A stretch of 64,000 nucleotides of DNA from DASRHY01 sp035650275 (GTDB taxonomy: Bacteria > Actinomycetota > Actinomycetes > Propionibacteriales > Kribbellaceae). Below are positions 16,321 to 24,024 of the stretch, in pieces (positions within the stretch are counted from its first letter, which is position 1; each line of letters begins with the position of its first letter). The notes under the pieces were generated by a model, which had not been told where the DNA came from, made no database searches, and saw only the letters and a program-made list of their open reading frames with translations. The stretch is taken from NCBI GenBank assembly GCA_035650275.1, contig DASRHY010000106.1:1-64000 (forward strand), written 5' to 3'. The position numbers and the translations under genes are program-made.

Positions 16321-17166
16321 TCAGGCCGTCCAGGTCTGCCCGGTGACCTGCTCGTAGATCGCGACGTACCGGCTCCTCGCCTCGGAGACCACGTCGGCCG
16401 GGATCTCAGGGCCGGGGGCGGTCTTGTCCCAGTTAAGGCCGCTGGCCCAGTCGCGCAGGTACTGCTTGTCCATCGCCTGCTGGCGGCCGCCCGGCTTCCA
16501 GTCGTCCATCCGCCAGTACCGCGACGAGTCCGGGGTGCACACCTCGTCGGCGACCAGCAGCTCGCTGTCCGGCGTGAGGCCGAACTCGAACTTGGTGTCG
16601 GCCAGGATCACGCCACGCTTCTCGGCGATCTCGGCGGCATGGGTGTACAGCGCGAGTGTGGTGTCCCGCAGCCGCGCGGCGAGGTCCGGACCGACAGCGG
16701 CGGCCACCTCGTCATACGTCATCGGCTCGTCGTGCCCGACCTCGGGCGCGACCTTCGAGGTCGGCGTGAAGATCGGCCCGCCGGGGACCCGGTCGCCCTC
16801 GACCAGGCCGGGCTCCAGCCGGACGCCGGAGATCCCGCCGGTCCGGCGGTACAGGTCGAAGCCGCCGCCGGCGAGGTACCCGCGCGCGATGCACTCGACC
16901 TGCACGACGTCCAGCCGGCGGCAGCGGATCGCCCGGCCGGCGAACTCTGCCGGTACGTCGGTCGCGGAGATCACGTGGTTCGGAACCACGTCGGCTAGCT
17001 GGTCGAACCACCACAGCGACAATGCGGTGAGCACCCGGCCCTTGTCCGGGATCGTGGTCGGCAGCACCACGTCGTACACGCTGACCCGGTCGGACGCGAC
17101 CAGCAGCAGCTCGCCGTCCCTGTCGCTGTAGACGTCCCGGACCTTGCCTGTGTGCACCAGTTCCAC
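16321..17166 (-). CDS. purC: Phosphoribosylaminoimidazole-succinocarboxamide synthase (SAICAR synthetase)
   Basis: 281 residues. The N-terminus ELVHTGKVRDVY and the nucleotide-loop SVYDVVLPTTIPDKG are diagnostic, with ECIARGYLAGGGF, ILADTKFEFG and EVCTPDSSRYW in the usual order. It joins CAIR and aspartate with ATP in step 8 (7th/8th by scheme) of purine synthesis. I choose the GTG at 17166 because the family begins at this residue and AAGGA is 8 nt upstream; ATG at 17175 is an alternative. No other pur gene is in the window. Confidence 0.96.
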   Translation of the reverse strand: MELVHTGKVRDVYSDRDGELLLVASDRVSVYDVVLPTTIPDKGRVLTALSLWWFDQLADVVPNHVISATDVPAEFAGRAIRCRRLDVVQVECIARGYLAGGGFDLYRRTGGISGVRLEPGLVEGDRVPGGPIFTPTSKVAPEVGHDEPMTYDEVAAAVGPDLAARLRDTTLALYTHAAEIAEKRGVILADTKFEFGLTPDSELLVADEVCTPDSSRYWRMDDWKPGGRQQAMDKQYLRDWASGLNWDKTAPGPEIPADVVSEARSRYVAIYEQVTGQTWTA

Positions 17167-17261
17167 GCCGCACATCCTTGCATCCCGCGACCTGTGGACA
17201 AGGCCCGACGCCGACCGCCGGAGCTGGTCATGCTTGGTCGTCATGTCCGACAGGAGGCACC

Positions 17262-17810
17262 ATGGGAGCCGTGACGCTCTTGCCGCGCAGCCGGCCGCTG
17301 ACCCGCACCGACCTCGAGTCGGTTCCCGATGACGGGCACCGCTACGAGCTCATCGACGGAGCCCTGGTCGTGACCCCGGCACCGTCCTGGCGCCACCAGG
17401 ACGTCGCGTTCGAGCTCGCGGTACTACTGCGAGGGCTGTGCCCACCCGACCTGAGGGTGTTCATGGCACCGGTGGATGTGGTGCTGTCCGACAGTACGGT
17501 GATGCAGCCGGACGTGCTGGTCGCTCGTCGTGCCGATCTGGGTGCACGAGATCTGCCGGCGGCGCCGGTGCTGGCGGTCGAGGTGCTGTCGCCGAGTACG
17601 AAGCACATCGACCTGATGCTGAAGCGGTCCCGGTTCGAGGCGGCCGGCTGCGCGTCGTACTGGGTCGTCGACCCGGACGAGCCGGCGATCACGGCCTGGG
17701 ACCTGGCCGACGGAAGCTATGTCGAGGTCGGGCACGCCAGCGGCGACAAGGGACTGGAGCTGGCACTGCCGTTCGCGGTCACCGTGACGCCGAGCGTGCT
17801 GCTGGTCTAG
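17262..17810 (+). CDS. Uma2-family (DUF820) restriction-fold endonuclease-like protein
   Basis: 182 residues. It has the Uma2 layout: DGHRYELIDGALVVTPAPSW, then the PD-(D/E)XK-like elements VMQPDVLVARR and LAVEVLSPSTKHIDLMLKRS. The Asp and Glu-X-hydrophobic positions are kept while the lysine is further on. Such genes are often found in multiple copies in actinobacteria; their biological role is unclear. ATG at 17262 has AGGAGG 6 nt upstream. Its last 32 bp overlap the end of the convergent amidohydrolase gene. Confidence 0.85.
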   Translation: MGAVTLLPRSRPLTRTDLESVPDDGHRYELIDGALVVTPAPSWRHQDVAFELAVLLRGLCPPDLRVFMAPVDVVLSDSTVMQPDVLVARRADLGARDLPAAPVLAVEVLSPSTKHIDLMLKRSRFEAAGCASYWVVDPDEPAITAWDLADGSYVEVGHASGDKGLELALPFAVTVTPSVLLV

Positions 17811-18654
17811 CGCCGGTCCAGAGCCCGTATACGCGGGTCGCGGTGCCACCGAAGACCGCATCACGTTCCGCTGCCGTCAGCCCTGCGGTCAGCGCCTCCG
17901 CCGCCTCCACGACCTCGGCGTACGACGCGGCCAGCAGGCAGACGGGCCAGTCCGAACCGAACATCACCCGGTCCGGACCGAACGCCTCAAGCACCACGTC
18001 CGCGTAGGGGCGCAGGTCGTCCACGGTCCACGAGGACCAGCTCGCCTCGGTGACCAGGCCGGACAGCTTGCAGGTGACGTTCGGGTACGACGCCAGCCGG
18101 CGCAGGTCCGTCGCCCACGGCTCCAGCGTGCCGGCGGCGATCAGCGGTTTCGAGCAGTGGTCCAGCACGAAGTTTGCCTCCGGCAACGCCGCCACCGTCT
18201 CCACCGCGGCGGGCAGCTGCGGCGGCAGCGTGAGCAGCTCGTAGACCAGGCCCGCCTCGTGCACCGCCCCGAGCCCGCGACGTACGTCGTCCCGGCACAG
18301 CCAGCGCAGGTCCGGCTCACCCTGCACCTGGTGCCGGATGCCGCGCAGCCACCGTCCGCCGGGTCCCTCGCTCAGCGCCGCCAGGTCGTCAGCGACCGAC
18401 GGTGCTGTCAGGTCGGTCCAGCCAACCACCGCGGCGACCAGCTCATTGCTGTCGGCAACCACCAGCAGCTCCGGGGTCTCCTCCGAGACGGTGACCGTCT
18501 GCACGACGACGGTGGCGTCGAGACCCTGCGCCGCCCCGGCGAGGTCATCGACCGAGAAACTGCGCCGGATCGGAGCCATCGCATCGCCGGTGATCCAGTC
18601 CTGGTCGCGGACGTCGAGGTCCCACAGGTGGTGGTGTGCGTCGATCCTTCGCAT
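17779..18654 (-). CDS. Amidohydrolase-family lactonase (L-fuconolactonase-like)
   Basis: 291 residues. The amidohydrolase_2 fold is indicated by MRRIDAHHHLWDL at the start, WLRGIRHQVQGEPDLRWL, NFVLDHCSKPL, and FGSDWPVCLL near the end, which are the family's metal and catalytic positions. Close relatives hydrolyse sugar lactones such as L-fucono-1,5-lactone, or related dicarboxylate lactones. The gene diverges from a FadR-type regulator and lies beside an FAH-family hydrolase and lutABC, which supports the lactonase reading by context. The substrate is inferred. Confidence 0.8.
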   Translation of the reverse strand: MRRIDAHHHLWDLDVRDQDWITGDAMAPIRRSFSVDDLAGAAQGLDATVVVQTVTVSEETPELLVVADSNELVAAVVGWTDLTAPSVADDLAALSEGPGGRWLRGIRHQVQGEPDLRWLCRDDVRRGLGAVHEAGLVYELLTLPPQLPAAVETVAALPEANFVLDHCSKPLIAAGTLEPWATDLRRLASYPNVTCKLSGLVTEASWSSWTVDDLRPYADVVLEAFGPDRVMFGSDWPVCLLAASYAEVVEAAEALTAGLTAAERDAVFGGTATRVYGLWTGARPAARSASR

Positions 18655-18685
18655 TCCGTCGGCGGGCTCCTCTCGGGCCTCACGG

Positions 18686-18697
18686 ATCCTATAGGAT
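18686..18697. promoter_or_regulatory. Perfect 12-bp palindrome, probable FadR/GntR operator
   Basis: ATCCTATAGGAT lies in the gap between the divergent lactonase and GntR genes (about 31 bp and 61 bp from their starts). Palindromes of this form are typical of FadR-subfamily regulators, so one bound site could control both directions. Confidence 0.7.
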
Positions 18698-18758
18698 ATC
18701 GCCGGACCGATCGTGCCGTCCGATGCTGACGTCAGTCAAGGCTCTGAACGGAGGGACC

Positions 18759-19451
18759 GTGGCACAGACCCATGCCGGCCCGGGCGGCCGGCTGAGCCGC
18801 CTCCCGCAGCGGCAGGTGCTGAGCGACGACGTGTACGAGACGGTCAAGGGCCTGGTCATGGACGGCGTGGTCGAGCCCGGCACCCGGCTGAACATCGACG
18901 CGCTGACCCGTGAGCTGGGCATCTCGCAGACCCCGATCCGCGAGTCGCTGGCCCGGCTGGAGTCCGACGGCCTGGTCCGCAAGGAGCCGCTGCGCGGCTA
19001 CCGGGTGACTAGCCGACTGACCCGGGACGAGCTCGAGGACCTGTTCGAGTTCCGGCTGCAGATCGAGCCGTGGGCCGCGGCCCGGGCCGCCGAGCGCGCG
19101 GACGCGCTGAGCATCACCCGGTTGCGGGACGAGGTGGACGGGCTGGCCGGCATCCCGGATCGCGACGAGTACGAGAGCTACAAGGCGTTCGCCGCCCACG
19201 ACCAGCGGTTCCACGACCTGGTGCTGGCGACCGGCGGCAACGAGACCGCCCGGCAGGCGTTCGCCCGGACGCACTGCCACCTGCACCTGTTCCGGCTGTA
19301 CTACGCCAGCGGCATCGGTATGACCGCGTTCCGCGAGCACAAGCGGATCGTCACCGCGATCCGGCGCCGGGACCCTGACCAGGCCGCGACCCTGATGCGC
19401 GAGCACATCGAGCGCTCCCGGCTGAGGTTCCTGTCCGTCTTCGACACCTGA
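18759..19451 (+). CDS. FadR-subfamily GntR transcriptional regulator
   Basis: 230 residues. The N-terminal winged helix (DDVYETVKGLVMDGVVEPG, ELGISQTPIRESLARLESDG) is followed by an FCD ligand domain with its metal-site histidines (HDQRFHDLVL, HCHLHLF and REHIERS). I choose the GTG at 18759 over the ATG at 18723 because CGGAGGG is 3 nt upstream of the ACC preceding the GTG. It is probably the repressor of the adjoining catabolic block, relieved by a sugar acid or its breakdown product. The ligand is unknown. Confidence 0.88.
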   Translation: MAQTHAGPGGRLSRLPQRQVLSDDVYETVKGLVMDGVVEPGTRLNIDALTRELGISQTPIRESLARLESDGLVRKEPLRGYRVTSRLTRDELEDLFEFRLQIEPWAAARAAERADALSITRLRDEVDGLAGIPDRDEYESYKAFAAHDQRFHDLVLATGGNETARQAFARTHCHLHLFRLYYASGIGMTAFREHKRIVTAIRRRDPDQAATLMREHIERSRLRFLSVFDT

Positions 19452-19462
19452 GGAGCAAGTCC

Positions 19463-20311
19463 GTGCAGCTGCTACGTCTCGGCGCGCCCGGCGCCGAACG
19501 CCCGTACGCCCGTGCCGCCAACGGCACCGTCCACGACCTGAGCGCGGTCACCGCCGACATCGACGGCGCGTTCCTGGCTGACGACGGGATCGCCCGCGCC
19601 CGCGCCGTGCTGGAGGCGGGCGACCTGCCTGAGGTGGACCCGAGCGGGCTGCGGGTCGGGCCGCCGGTCGCCCGGCCGGGTGCGGTCGTCTGCATCGGGA
19701 TGAACTACGCCGCGCACGCAGCCGAGACCGGTGCCGCGCCGCCGGAGCACCCGGTGGTGTTCTTCAAGCACCCGAACACGGTGGTCGGGCCGTACGACAG
19801 CGTGCTGCTGCCGCGCGGCTCGGAGAAGACCGACTGGGAGGTCGAGCTGGCAGTGGTGATCGGCAAGCCCGCCCGGTACCTGTGGTCCGCCGACGAGGCA
19901 CTCGCCTGCATCGCGGCGTACACGATCTCGAACGACGTCTCCGAGCGCGCCTTCCAGATCGAGGTGTCCGGCGGGCAGTGGTCGAAGGGGAAGTGCTGCG
20001 AGACGTTCAACCCACTCGGGCCGGCGCTGGTCCCGGCGGACGAGGTGGACCCGCGGGCGCTCGGGCTGCGGTCCTTCGTGAACGGCGAGCCGCGGCAGGA
20101 CTCGACCACGGCGGACATGGTCTTCTCGGTGGCCGAGCTGGTCCGGGACCTGTCGCAGTACATGACGCTGGACCCGGGCGACGTCGTGAACACCGGTACG
20201 CCGGAGGGCGTCGCGCTGTCCGGCCGGTTCCCGTACCTGCAGGTCGGCGACGTGGTCGAGTGCGAGATCGACGGCTTCGGCCGGCAACGCCAGGTGATCG
20301 GAAAGGCCTGA
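19463..20311 (+). CDS. Fumarylacetoacetate hydrolase-family protein (likely 2,4-diketo-3-deoxy-sugar-acid hydrolase)
   Basis: 282 residues. The FAH-fold C-terminal domain shows VVCIGMNYAAHAAETGA, EHPVVFFKHPNTVVGPYD, EVELAVVIGKPARY, FSVAELVRDLSQYMTL and VVNTGTPEGVALS; acidic metal ligands sit in the EVELAVV stretch. Close homologues cleave 2,4-diketo-3-deoxy-L-fuconate/rhamnonate into pyruvate and L-lactate. Placement between a lactonase and lutABC makes that the favoured reaction, though substrate specificity is inferred. GTG start follows GAGGAG with 8-nt spacing, 11 bp after the regulator. Confidence 0.85.
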   Translation: MQLLRLGAPGAERPYARAANGTVHDLSAVTADIDGAFLADDGIARARAVLEAGDLPEVDPSGLRVGPPVARPGAVVCIGMNYAAHAAETGAAPPEHPVVFFKHPNTVVGPYDSVLLPRGSEKTDWEVELAVVIGKPARYLWSADEALACIAAYTISNDVSERAFQIEVSGGQWSKGKCCETFNPLGPALVPADEVDPRALGLRSFVNGEPRQDSTTADMVFSVAELVRDLSQYMTLDPGDVVNTGTPEGVALSGRFPYLQVGDVVECEIDGFGRQRQVIGKA

Positions 20312-20335
20312 CGATGCCCGTGACCAGCCCCCCTT

Positions 20336-20424
20336 CCGTTCATCGGGCCCTTGTGACCAGGCCGCTTTGGTCACAACGGCCCGACGAGTGCCGACACGCC
20401 TGGTCACAAGGGCCCGATGAACGG
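20336..20424. repeat. Perfect 27-bp inverted repeat with a third copy in the loop
   Basis: Arms 20336-20362 and 20398-20424 pair at all 27 positions (outer part CCGTTCATCGGGCCCTTGTG). The 35-nt loop holds a further imperfect copy (20368-20388) matching the right arm at about 18 of 21 bases in the same direction. It lies between the FAH gene and lutA. The right arm ends 3 nt before the GGGAGG ribosome site, so a hairpin could affect lutA translation. Confidence 0.75.
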
Positions 20425-20438
20425 ATGGGAGGTGCTGC

Positions 20439-21173
20439 ATGCGGGTGGCGTTGTTCGTGACCTGCCTCAACGACGCGTTGTACCCGGGGACGGGCAAGGC
20501 GGTGGTGACGCTGCTGGAGCGGCTCGGGGTCGAGGTGGAGTTCCCGCTCGACCAGACGTGCTGCGGGCAGATGCACTTCAACACCGGGTACCGGGCGGCG
20601 TGCGAGCCGCTGGTGCGCGGCTTCGCCGAGACGTTCGCCCCGTACGACGCGGTGGTGGTGCCGTCCGCGTCGTGCGCGGGGATGGCCCGGCACTTCCACC
20701 CGCAGGTGGTTGCCGGCGGCAACGCCTCGTGGCGGGTCAGTGACGTGGCGACCAGGGTGTACGAGCTGTCCGAGTTCCTCGTGGACGTGCTGGAGGTGAC
20801 CGACGTCGGGGCGTACTACCCGCACCGGGTGACATACCACCCGACCTGCCACTCGCTACGGGTGCTCGGGGTCGGCGACCGGCCGCTGCGGCTGCTGCGG
20901 GCGGTGCGCGGGCTGGACCTGGTCGAGCTGCCGGAGGCCGAGCAGTGCTGCGGGTTCGGCGGCACGTTCGCGGTGAAGAACGCGGACGTGTCGGTGGCGA
21001 TGGGTGCGGACAAGATCGCGTACGTCCACGAGACCGGCGCCGAGGTTCTGACCGCGGCGGACAACTCCTGCCTGATGCACCTGGGCGGGATGCTGTCCCG
21101 GTTGCGTACCGGAGTCCGGACGGTGCACCTGGCGGAGATCCTGGCCGCCACCGAGGAAGCAGGTGCCGCATGA
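20439..21173 (+). CDS. lutA: L-lactate utilisation protein LutA (CCG-domain, LldE)
   Basis: 244 residues. It carries the two CCG domains of this family: DQTCCGQMHFNTGY and EQCCGFGGTFAVK, plus SCAGM and HPTCHS. LutA/LldE works in the LutABC complex that oxidises L-lactate to pyruvate with iron-sulfur electron transfer. The ATG at 20439 has GGGAGG 6 nt upstream. Its stop overlaps the lutB start by ATGA, so lutABC are translationally coupled. Confidence 0.93.
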   Translation: MRVALFVTCLNDALYPGTGKAVVTLLERLGVEVEFPLDQTCCGQMHFNTGYRAACEPLVRGFAETFAPYDAVVVPSASCAGMARHFHPQVVAGGNASWRVSDVATRVYELSEFLVDVLEVTDVGAYYPHRVTYHPTCHSLRVLGVGDRPLRLLRAVRGLDLVELPEAEQCCGFGGTFAVKNADVSVAMGADKIAYVHETGAEVLTAADNSCLMHLGGMLSRLRTGVRTVHLAEILAATEEAGAA

Positions 21174-22594
21174 CCGCGACGTACCTCGGGATGCCGGCCT
21201 TCCCGGTCGCGGCGAGGGCGGCGGTGGCGGACACGCAGCTGCGGCGCAACCTCGGCCACGCGACCGCGACGATCCGGGCCAAGCGGGCCGCGGTGGTCGG
21301 CGAGCTGGACGACTGGGAAGAGCTCCGGCTGGCCGGCGCCGCGATCAAGGACCGCACGCTGCGGCACCTGGACCACTACCTGGAGCAGCTCGAGACCTCG
21401 CTCACCGCGCGCGGCGCGACCGTGCACTGGGCGGTGGACGCCGCCGCGGCCAACGCGGTGGTCGCCGAGGTGGCGAAGGCGCACGGCGCGTCCGAGGTGG
21501 TGAAGATCAAGTCGATGGCGACCCAGGAGATCGGGCTGAACGAGGCGCTCGAGGCCGAGGGGATCGCGGCGTACGAGACGGACCTGGCGGAGCTGATCGT
21601 GCAGCTCGGCGAGGACAAGCCGAGCCACATCCTGGTCCCGGCGATCCACCGCAACCGCGCGGAGATCCGGGAGATCTTCCTGCGCGCGATGCCGGACGCG
21701 CCGCAGGGCCTGACGGACCGGCCGGCGGACCTGGCCGCGGCCGCGCGGGCGCATCTGCGGCGCCGGTTCCTGTCCGCCCGGGTCGCGGTGTCCGGCGCGA
21801 ACTTCGCCGTCGCCGAGACCGGCACGCTGACGATCGTCGAGTCCGAGGGCAACGGCCGGATGTGCCTGACGCTGCCCGAGGTGCTGGTCTGCGTCGTCGG
21901 GATCGAGAAGGTGCTGCCGACCTGGCAGGACCTGGAGGTGTTCCTGCAGCTGCTGCCCCGCTCGTCGACCGGCGAGCGGATGAACCCGTATACCTCGACC
22001 TGGTCCGGGGTCACCCCCGGCGATGGACCGCGCGAGGTGCACGTGATCCTGCTGGACAACGGCCGGACGAGGGCGCTCGCGGACACCGTCGGCCGGCAGG
22101 CGCTGCGCTGCATCCGCTGCTCGGCCTGCCTGAACGTGTGCCCGGTATACGAGCGGGCCGGTGGCCATGCGTACGGATCGGTGTACCCGGGGCCGATCGG
22201 CGCGATCCTCACACCGCTGCTCGGCGGGCTCACCGGCGAGCTGGAGAACTCGTTGCCGTACGCAAGCACCCTGTGCGGCGCCTGCTTCGAGGCCTGCCCG
22301 GTACGGATCGACATCCCCGAGGTGCTGCTGCACCTGCGGTCGAAGGCGGTGACGGCCAAGCGGCACCCGGCGCAGGACGCGGCGATGCGGACCGCGGCGG
22401 TGGTGATGCGGTCGCCGCGGCTGTGGTCCCGGGCACTGCGCTTGGCCGGTGTGACAGGCCGACTGTTCCGGCGCGGCCGGATCCGGCGACTGCCCGGACC
22501 GGGTGCGGCGTGGACCGACGCCCGGGACGCGCCGGTACCGGCCCGCGAGTCGTTCCGCGACTGGTGGACCCGGACCCGCGGGAGCGGCTCGTGA
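21170..22594 (+). CDS. lutB: L-lactate utilisation iron-sulfur protein LutB (LldF)
   Basis: 474 residues. The N-terminal LUD domain runs to about residue 290 (FAVAETGTLTIVESEGNGRM). The ferredoxin part has two [4Fe-4S] sites, CIRCSACLNVCP and CGACFEACP, typical of LldF. It probably carries electrons in the lactate-oxidising complex. It overlaps lutA by ATGA and lutC by GTGA, so the three are coupled. Confidence 0.95.
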   Translation: MTATYLGMPAFPVAARAAVADTQLRRNLGHATATIRAKRAAVVGELDDWEELRLAGAAIKDRTLRHLDHYLEQLETSLTARGATVHWAVDAAAANAVVAEVAKAHGASEVVKIKSMATQEIGLNEALEAEGIAAYETDLAELIVQLGEDKPSHILVPAIHRNRAEIREIFLRAMPDAPQGLTDRPADLAAAARAHLRRRFLSARVAVSGANFAVAETGTLTIVESEGNGRMCLTLPEVLVCVVGIEKVLPTWQDLEVFLQLLPRSSTGERMNPYTSTWSGVTPGDGPREVHVILLDNGRTRALADTVGRQALRCIRCSACLNVCPVYERAGGHAYGSVYPGPIGAILTPLLGGLTGELENSLPYASTLCGACFEACPVRIDIPEVLLHLRSKAVTAKRHPAQDAAMRTAAVVMRSPRLWSRALRLAGVTGRLFRRGRIRRLPGPGAAWTDARDAPVPARESFRDWWTRTRGSGS

Positions 22595-23202
22595 CCGCCC
22601 GGGACGAGATCCTCGGCCGGGTCCGGGCCGCGCTCGCCGACGTACCGGGCGGGTCGCCGGACGACGAGCCGGTGCCGCGGGACTACCGGCGGACCCATCA
22701 CGACGTCGACCTGGTCGCGCTGTTCGCCGAACGAGTGGCCGACTACCGCGCCGTGGTGCGGTCCGTGTCGGCGGACGGGCTGGCGGCGGCGATCGCGGAC
22801 GAGCTGGCCGGGCAGCGGGTCGTCGTACCGGTGGACGTTCCGCAGACCTGGACGGACGGGCTCGACGCACGACGGGACGAGCCGCCGCTGTCCGTGGAGG
22901 AGCTGGACGCGGTCGACGCGGTACTGACCGGGTGCGCGCTCGGGATCGCGGAGACCGGGACGATCGTGCTCGACGCCGGTACGGCGCAGGGCCGCCGCGC
23001 GCTCACGCTGGTCCCGGACCGGCATGTATGCGTGGTGCGCGCGGACCAGGTGGTGGCCGACGTACCCGGCGCGGTGGCGGCGCTGGACCCGGTCCGGCCG
23101 CTGACCTGGATCAGCGGCCCGTCCGCGACCAGCGACATCGAACTGCAACGCGTCGAAGGCGTGCACGGCCCCCGCACCCTGATCGTGCTACTCGTCACCT
23201 GA
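22591..23202 (+). CDS. lutC: L-lactate utilisation protein LutC (LldG)
   Basis: 203 residues forming a single LUD domain: LGIAETGTIVLDAG, ALTLVPDRHVCVVRADQVV and ISGPSATSDIELQRVEGVHGPR. The GTG start at 22591 overlaps the lutB stop. It is the third subunit of the L-lactate oxidation complex. The regulator is probably the FadR-type protein encoded upstream; no lactate permease is present in the window. Confidence 0.93.
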   Translation: MTARDEILGRVRAALADVPGGSPDDEPVPRDYRRTHHDVDLVALFAERVADYRAVVRSVSADGLAAAIADELAGQRVVVPVDVPQTWTDGLDARRDEPPLSVEELDAVDAVLTGCALGIAETGTIVLDAGTAQGRRALTLVPDRHVCVVRADQVVADVPGAVAALDPVRPLTWISGPSATSDIELQRVEGVHGPRTLIVLLVT

Positions 23203-23269
23203 GCGCCGGGTCAGAGGGCGCCGTAATCCGATTGCCCACGGGTCCGCCGGTGGGGAAGGGTCCGGGCTC

Positions 23270-23650
23270 ATGAGCTCACGTGTTCGGCACATCACCTTCG
23301 ACTCCCACGACCCCTACGCGCTCGCGACGTTCTGGGCCCAGGTGGTCGGCGGCCATACCCAGGACGACGACTTCCCAGGCGACCCGTCGGTGCTGGTCAC
23401 CACCGGCGACGGGACGGCCCTGCTGTTCGAGCAGAACCCGGACGACAAGCGGGTGAAGAACCGTGTCCACCTCGACCTGCAGCCGAGCGACCGGACCCGC
23501 GACGACGAGGTCGAGTGGCTGCAGACGATCGGCGCCACGGTGTACGACGACCAGCGCCGCCCGGACGGAACCGGCTGGGTCGTCATGCAGGACCCGGAGG
23601 CAACGAGTTCTGCGTGGAGCGGAGCGCCGCCGAGCGAGCGTGACCCCTAA
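23270..23650 (+). pseudogene. VOC/glyoxalase-family gene with an apparent 3' frameshift
   Basis: The first ~109 residues are an ordinary VOC protein (HITFDSHDPYALATFWAQVVGG, DDKRVKNRVHLDL, WVVMQDPE). After DPE the frame reads ATSSAWSGAPPSERDP. If one base is added near 23600, it reads GNEFCVERSAAERA and stops at 23641-23643. The paralogue at 44276-44665 ends DPEGNEFCVLRP, which supports the repair. A one-base deletion, or a sequencing error in the GG run, is therefore likely. The extended out-of-frame end also overlaps the next gene. Confidence 0.7.
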
Positions 23651-24024
23651 AGTTCGGGGGTCTCGCCGATGAGGGTGACCTTCCAGTGGCCGTCCCAGGC
23701 GTGGATGGCGATGTCGAAGCCGTCGCGGAAGGCGGCGACCCGGTGGTGGCCGGACTCGAGCTCGGGCGGCTCCACCCGCCAGCCGCGGTCCAGCAGCGCA
23801 CGGCCGGCCGCGGCGACCTGTTCGGCACCGGCGTCGGTCCGGGCCGGGTCGCCGGTCTCGACCGTGACCGAGCAGACCGTCGCCGGGCCGCTGCCGTCGA
23901 ACAGCACGCCGGGGTTGATCGGGCCCAAGTCGTGGGTGACGAACCCCGGCTGCCCCGGCACCACGGCGGCCGCGGCGGCCAGCAGCTCGTCGCGCAGCAG
24001 CTCGCGTGCCTGCTCCAGCGTCAT
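23647..24024 (-). CDS. Conserved small protein of unknown function
   Basis: 125 residues. It starts MTLEQARELLRDELLAAAAAVV and has a beta-rich remainder (WRVEPPELESGHHRVAAFRDG, IAIHAWDGHWKVTLIGETPEL). No catalytic motif or signal peptide is visible and I do not recognise the family. Its start overlaps the stop of the upstream DUF1023 gene by ATGA on the minus strand, so the two are probably co-translated. Confidence 0.7.
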   Translation of the reverse strand: MTLEQARELLRDELLAAAAAVVPGQPGFVTHDLGPINPGVLFDGSGPATVCSVTVETGDPARTDAGAEQVAAAGRALLDRGWRVEPPELESGHHRVAAFRDGFDIAIHAWDGHWKVTLIGETPEL

